Source: Candidatus Hydrogenedentota bacterium (lineage in GTDB: Bacteria > Hydrogenedentota > Hydrogenedentia > Hydrogenedentales > SLHB01). From it: a DNA stretch of 17,975 nt. The stretch spans positions 1 to 17,975 of the forward strand of contig DUZM01000026.1 of assembly GCA_013349485.1 (NCBI GenBank), given 5' to 3'. Each line of letters starts with the position of its first letter. Within the stretch, counting starts at the first letter, position 1. Below the pieces are notes generated by a model. The model worked only from the letters and a program-made list of their open reading frames with translations. It was not told where the DNA came from and searched no databases. Of the stretch, positions 14,601 to 17,975 are shown piece after piece. Made by a program: the position numbers and the translations under genes.

Positions 14601-15065
14601 TCACCTATGAGCGACGGGCGGGAGTTCCACCGTATCGAGCCAATATACCGCCAGTTTTTTCATGACGTCAACGAGTTCTGAAAACGACGCGGGTTTCTTA
14701 ATAAATGAACTCGCGCCGGATTCGTACGCAATGCCGATGTCTTTCGCCGCACGCGATGCCGTAAGCACAACCAACGGGATATGTCGGAGCGCGGGATCGT
14801 CTTTGATTTGGGCGATCGCCTGGCGGCCGTCCATATTGGGCATATTCAGATCCAGTAGGATAATGTTGGGCCGCGGCGAACGCGCCGGGTCCCCGTATTC
14901 CCCCTGTCGGCGCAGGTAATCCATCAACCTGCGGCCATCCTCGACCGTGTGGAGTTCGGCGTTCACGTCCGCCTGCGCCAAGGCCTCTCGAACCATCAGC
15001 GAGTCCTCCGGGTCATCTTCCGCCAACAACAGAACGCGGGTTTCACTCCTCGAAGCGGTCTTCAT
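14601..15065 (-). CDS. Rcp1-type single-domain response regulator
   Basis: A 154-residue stand-alone receiver. Acidic pocket AEDDPEDS (15-22), phosphoacceptor Asp72 in ILLDLNMPNMDG, Thr102 in VVLTAS and Lys124 in FIKKP. The long beta3-region insertion (RRQGEYGDPARSPRPNI) and the ending resemble Rcp1-like regulators that pair with phytochrome-type or PAS kinases. The start at 15065 is chosen because AGGAG (15076-15080 on the complement) lies ten bases upstream. A longer frame to 15110 would run further into the kinase gene. It overlaps the kinase 3' end by 23 bases and so is probably co-translated. It has no output domain, so it works by protein contact or as a phosphate relay. Confidence 0.92.
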   Translation of the reverse strand: MKTASRSETRVLLLAEDDPEDSLMVREALAQADVNAELHTVEDGRRLMDYLRRQGEYGDPARSPRPNIILLDLNMPNMDGRQAIAQIKDDPALRHIPLVVLTASRAAKDIGIAYESGASSFIKKPASFSELVDVMKKLAVYWLDTVELPPVAHR

Positions 15066-17412
15066 TTCTGCCATTCTCCTGTGCAACGCCAGCGGGTAAG
15101 GTGATGACAAACGTGCTTCCTTGGCCGGGTTTGCTTTTGGCGGCGATCGTTCCGCCGTGCCGCGTGACGATTTTGCGGCAGACCGCCAAACCTACGCCCG
15201 TTCCTTCATACGTATCTCTCCCGTGCAACCGTTGAAACACGCCGAAAATGCGTTCCGCGTGTTTTTCATCAAAGCCGATGCCATTGTCTCTAACGGCCAG
15301 CTCATACATTGCGCCGTTGGCCGTCTCGGATTCTGAAAGGACGAGCGCCTTGGCCTCGACGTCCACGACGGTCGTCCCTTCTTCGCGGTGGTATTTGAGT
15401 GCGTTCCCGACGAGGTTCTGGAACAGTTGCCGCATCTGCGTTGGGTCGGCGTGAATCGTGGGCAACGGGCCTACGTTGACGCGCGCGTTCGCTTGTTCGA
15501 TGCGCACCTCGAGATCTGAAAGGACCTCCTGCATGACGCTGCCCAAGTCCACGGGCGCGAATGCTTGCGCGCGGGTCGTAACGCGGGAATAGGTGAGGAG
15601 ATCCTCGATGAGTTTGTGCATGCGCGTTGCGGCGTTGGTCATCCGTTCGAGATAGTCTTGGCCGCGCGGACTCAGCGTGTTCGCCTCGATGCGGGCGAGT
15701 TGGCTGCCAAATACCTGGATCTTGCGCAAGGGCTCCTGGAGATCGTGCGAGGCCACGTAGGCGAAGTCCTCGAGTTCCTGGTTGCTGTGCTCGAGTTTCG
15801 TGTTGAGATCCTCGAGCGCGTCGTTCGTATCCATGAGAAGGTTGACGAGTTTCTCTCGCTCCTCCTCGATGCGTTTCCGTTCGGTCACATCCACGGCCAT
15901 GAAGCAGAGCACGCCGGGCTCGTGATCGGCCTCGCGAACAACCCATGCCGAAATCAATACCGGGAACTCCGAGCCGTCTTTTCGGGCGTGGCATACTTCT
16001 TCGTTTGACAGGCCGTCGGGTGTTCGGAACGCGGGCGCCATGAACGCCTCGAAATGCGTCTTATCGCCGCCGTGATGAAGCGCAACGACGCTTTGGCCGA
16101 CGAGTTCTTCGGGTATGTACCCGTGCATGTCGGCGTAGCTCTGGTTCACGTAAGTAACGACGCCTTCCGTGTCCGTCATGAGGTAGCCGAGATTGGCGTT
16201 CTCGATCATGGACTTGAAGCGACTGAGTTCGGCTTCGGCCTGTTTGCGCTCTCTGATTTCCTGGCCCAGTTCGATGTTCGTCGCTCGGAGTTCTTGGGTT
16301 TGGGCTTCGAGCGTCTGGTTCATGTTTGCCAGTTGGAGCGCTGCGCCTGCGCGGGCCTCCTCGCGAGCGCGGCTCTCTTGAAGCGCTCGCTGATGCGTCG
16401 CTTGAACGTGGACATCGATTTGGCCCAGGATCGTGTAAAACAGAGCGAACAGCGCCACGCCAATTCCGATGCACAGTCCCGCAACGGATAGCACCGTTCT
16501 TCGCAGCATGGCTACTCGCGCGGTAATGTCCTCGAACACAATATAGCCGCCGATCTCTTGGCCCCCCGCATCGAACAACGGCACGTATAGGCCGCGGAAC
16601 AACCGTGGCCCCAGCGACGCGTCGATTCGTTTACCGAGACGTTCTTGTTGAGGTCGCTCGAGCCATCGGGCGAGTTCCGCGGGCGTTTGCGGAAAGGTCT
16701 GACCGGCGAGCGCGAGGTCGGGAAACTGTTCCCATTTCCCGGGCTGTTCGTGGTTCGGGACGCGCGCTTTCCACAGGGCTTGGTCGAGAAAGCGTTTGTT
16801 CAGCGCGACGGCGACCTCGACCCCCAGGATTTCATGGATCTCGCGGGGGATATGCCCGATATCTTCGCCCAGTTCAATGTAGCCCATGATGTTGCCGCCG
16901 TTTCGCCACGGCACAACCACCCGTAAACACAGCACGCCCGACGGAGTGACGTCGATACCCGAGACCGTTTCCCCGGTTTGGCCGGCTTGGACCAGCGTGA
17001 ACCGATCTATGACATCGCCGTGCCGGCCGGGATCATGCGCGCGCAGAAAACAGACGCGCTCGGGGGTGTGAAAACTGAAACGCGCTACGTGATGTTCCGG
17101 CCGAAGCTTTTCCCAGATCGGTTGGGTCGCCGCCAACAGCCGTTTGCGGTTTCGGGCTTGCCAAGCTTGGCGCAGTTCCGGGCTACCTTGGAACACCTCG
17201 AGGGCCGAGGTCATGAGCCGCACTTCTTCACCGCATTCGTTTTCGAGTAGTCCTTGTGTGTGACGCGACTTGCTGAGGAGGTCGTCTTCAATTCGTTGAT
17301 GTTGAAACGCATACGCCAGTAACACAAAACCGGCAAGGAGCGCCACAAACGCCAACATCAAGGGGGCAAGGATGCGTGTCCGCAGGTTATAGGGTTTCCT
17401 TATTATCCTCAA
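15043..17412 (-). CDS. PAS-domain sensor histidine kinase
   Basis: A 789-residue membrane kinase. TM1 is at 14-36, a large extracytoplasmic Cache-like sensor region at 37-302, TM2 at 304-330 and a coiled coil at 335-395. The PAS domain is at about 397-511 (YVNQSYADMHGYIPEELVG, ending DVTERKRIEEE), a second coiled coil at 512-545, HisKA has His556 in YVASHDLQEPL, and HATPase_c spans 650-775 with N-box QNLVGNALKY (665-674), G1 DNGIGF (709-714) and G2 GTGVGLAVC (737-745). All catalytic motifs are intact. The C-terminal kinase type, with SHDLQEPLRKI and YEGTGVGLAVCRKI, is that of phytochrome-like kinases that use Rcp1-type receivers, matching the next gene. I chose TTG 17412 (GGGG four bases upstream) because the in-frame extension to GTG 17529 is Cys/Arg-rich and not domain-like. 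The extension cannot be excluded. Confidence 0.93.
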   Translation of the reverse strand: MRIIRKPYNLRTRILAPLMLAFVALLAGFVLLAYAFQHQRIEDDLLSKSRHTQGLLENECGEEVRLMTSALEVFQGSPELRQAWQARNRKRLLAATQPIWEKLRPEHHVARFSFHTPERVCFLRAHDPGRHGDVIDRFTLVQAGQTGETVSGIDVTPSGVLCLRVVVPWRNGGNIMGYIELGEDIGHIPREIHEILGVEVAVALNKRFLDQALWKARVPNHEQPGKWEQFPDLALAGQTFPQTPAELARWLERPQQERLGKRIDASLGPRLFRGLYVPLFDAGGQEIGGYIVFEDITARVAMLRRTVLSVAGLCIGIGVALFALFYTILGQIDVHVQATHQRALQESRAREEARAGAALQLANMNQTLEAQTQELRATNIELGQEIRERKQAEAELSRFKSMIENANLGYLMTDTEGVVTYVNQSYADMHGYIPEELVGQSVVALHHGGDKTHFEAFMAPAFRTPDGLSNEEVCHARKDGSEFPVLISAWVVREADHEPGVLCFMAVDVTERKRIEEEREKLVNLLMDTNDALEDLNTKLEHSNQELEDFAYVASHDLQEPLRKIQVFGSQLARIEANTLSPRGQDYLERMTNAATRMHKLIEDLLTYSRVTTRAQAFAPVDLGSVMQEVLSDLEVRIEQANARVNVGPLPTIHADPTQMRQLFQNLVGNALKYHREEGTTVVDVEAKALVLSESETANGAMYELAVRDNGIGFDEKHAERIFGVFQRLHGRDTYEGTGVGLAVCRKIVTRHGGTIAAKSKPGQGSTFVITLPAGVAQENGRNEDRFEE

Positions 17413-17588
17413 GATTCCCCGCCCTTTGCCAGCTTCCGACGCATAACGCAACGCGCTGTCGCACGTCGCGCACCTCCCAACGCACACTCGGCAAGTGACA
17501 CGGTGCGCGAGCCCGGACGCGCAACGCACAAGGCGCCTGTTTCATACCCGCACAATGCCTCGAAACCGCAACCCGTCCGGGGACAACT

Positions 17589-17617
17589 ATGGTACCATTT
17601 CCCGGCGATTACGACAA
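17589..17617 (-). promoter_or_regulatory. Possible promoter of the sensor-kinase operon
   Basis: On the minus strand: TTGTCG (17612-17617), 17 bases, TACCAT (17589-17594), each 4 of 6 to the sigma-70 consensus. Transcription would begin near 17582. The tandem repeats at 17627-17694 sit directly upstream of the -35 box, the usual place for an activator that compensates a weak promoter. Confidence 0.4.
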
Positions 17618-17626
17618 GGTGGCGAA

Positions 17627-17694
17627 TTGCCTCACAATAAAAGTATTCGAAAGGGTATCGTTGCCTCACGTAAAAAAAGTATCCGAAATCGGTT
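17627..17694 (-). repeat. Two tandem copies of a ~34-base operator-like sequence
   Basis: Both copies begin TTGCCTCAC on the plus strand (17627-17635 and 17661-17669), followed by an A-rich stretch, then AAAAGTATTCGAAA in one and AAAAGTATCCGAAA in the other. The copies differ by a two-base indel and a few substitutions. On the coding strand of the kinase operon each reads TTTCGRATACTTTT...GTGAGGCAA. Only two copies are present. Confidence 0.6.
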
Positions 17695-17754
17695 GATGCA
17701 AAATGGGATGATCGCCCTTCTTGCGGCAAATTGGGAGGGCAGCGCCGGGTCTAC

Positions 17755-17975
17755 TCACTTGATGGGGCGCGTTTTCCAGAGCCGGTGCTCGAGGACGTCG
17801 AGGGCCGCGGCCGCTGCGTCCTCGGGCGAGATGGCGGTCATGCAGCGGTGGTCGGTGGCGCATTCGGGTTTCTGGCACGGCCCGCAGTCGACGTCTATCC
17901 GGAGGACGCGTCCGCGTTCGTATAAGCCCTCGGAGTAGCGTGGCGACGTGGGACCCATGATGCACACGGTGGGAA
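17755..17975 (-). CDS. Glycosyltransferase family 9 (heptosyltransferase-like), C-terminal fragment
   Basis: The last 72 residues of a gene that begins right of the window and ends at TGA 17755-17757. The sequence PTVCIMGPTSPRYSEG is the donor-site region of GT9 ADP-heptose:LPS heptosyltransferases (GxPxVxxFGPTSP). It is followed by the cysteine pattern CGPCQKPECATDHRCM and the helix ISPEDAAAAALDVLEHR, both typical of that family's C-terminus. The enzymes act at the cytoplasmic face of the inner membrane, adding heptose or related sugars to LPS core or other glycans. The exact donor and acceptor cannot be told from this fragment. Any ATG or GTG visible near the edge is internal, not the start. 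Confidence 0.88.
   Translation of the reverse strand, partial: PTVCIMGPTSPRYSEGLYERGRVLRIDVDCGPCQKPECATDHRCMTAISPEDAAAAALDVLEHRLWKTRPIK

Larger units (their letters stand above)
17413..17754. other. 342-base region upstream of the kinase operon
   Basis: It lies between the stop of the GT9 gene and the kinase start, both on the minus strand. It contains a candidate promoter (17589-17617) and two tandem near-copies of a 34-base sequence (17627-17694). An open frame to 17529 could extend the kinase by 39 residues; another frame across 17409-17729 shows no recognisable protein. I see no clear terminator for the GT9 gene. Confidence 0.55.

Noticed and set aside
17627..17640. Resemblance of TTATTGTGAGGCAATT to part of the lac operator
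   Set aside because: Only a short match with no LacI-type palindrome and no LacI gene; the better description is a tandem direct repeat.
17627..17694. Possible CRISPR array
   Set aside because: Only two imperfect copies directly adjacent to each other, with no spacer-sized unique sequence between identical repeats and no cas genes.
17409..17729. A 106-codon minus-strand frame upstream of the kinase
   Set aside because: No recognisable domain; it spans the candidate promoter and tandem repeats and overlaps the kinase start in another frame.

Overview
The window looks like ordinary chromosome of a Gram-negative, probably motile, moderately GC-rich bacterium. A heptosyltransferase-type glycosyltransferase and a lipobox signal peptide point to an outer membrane. 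The mix of giant mosaic surface lipoproteins with FGE-like domains, TolB-type propellers and abundant PP2C/STAS and PAS-kinase signalling suggests a deep-branching group such as Hydrogenedentota or the PVC/planctomycete neighbourhood. That placement is inference from gene content only. I see no rRNA, tRNA, CRISPR array or intact mobile element.

Layout, left to right. (1) Bases 1-156 are the C-terminus of a two-TM potassium channel, followed by a YjfB-family putative motility protein (393-584) behind a near-consensus sigma-28 promoter and before a strong hairpin. (2) A secreted TolB-like beta-propeller protein (812-1684). (3) A 1784-residue lipoprotein (2085-7439) made of seven InlB-type repeats, six leucine-rich repeats, a C-type-lectin-like domain, a PKD domain, an unrecognised beta-rich region, a BACON/ASH-like domain and an FGE-sulfatase fold lacking the catalytic cysteines. 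It has a good sigma-54 promoter candidate about 60-80 bases upstream. (4) A convergent Popeye-like membrane protein with a cyclic-nucleotide-binding fold (7436-8104, minus). (5) A decayed IS3-type orfA (8443-8734) just ahead of a DUF2400/TIGR02757 gene (8773-9630). (6) A minus-strand partner-switching operon: RsbW-like kinase, STAS antagonist and membrane-bound RsbU-like PP2C phosphatase (12448 down to 9608), all overlapping. (7) Low-specificity L-threonine aldolase (12893-13918). (8) A minus-strand two-component operon: PAS sensor kinase, Rcp1-type receiver and a receiver with a Cys4 C-terminal motif (17412 down to 13949), with a tandem 34-base repeat upstream of its candidate promoter. (9) The C-terminus of a GT9 glycosyltransferase at the right edge.

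The common thread is envelope and surface functions together with environmental signalling. Two candidate alternative-sigma promoters (sigma-28 for the YjfB-like gene, sigma-54 for the giant lipoprotein) and a complete anti-sigma/anti-anti-sigma/phosphatase module lie within 12 kb. None of the gene families is itself new to me. The less described points are the lipoprotein's architecture and promoter, the degenerate Popeye-like protein, the Cys4 receiver and the repeated operator-like sequence.
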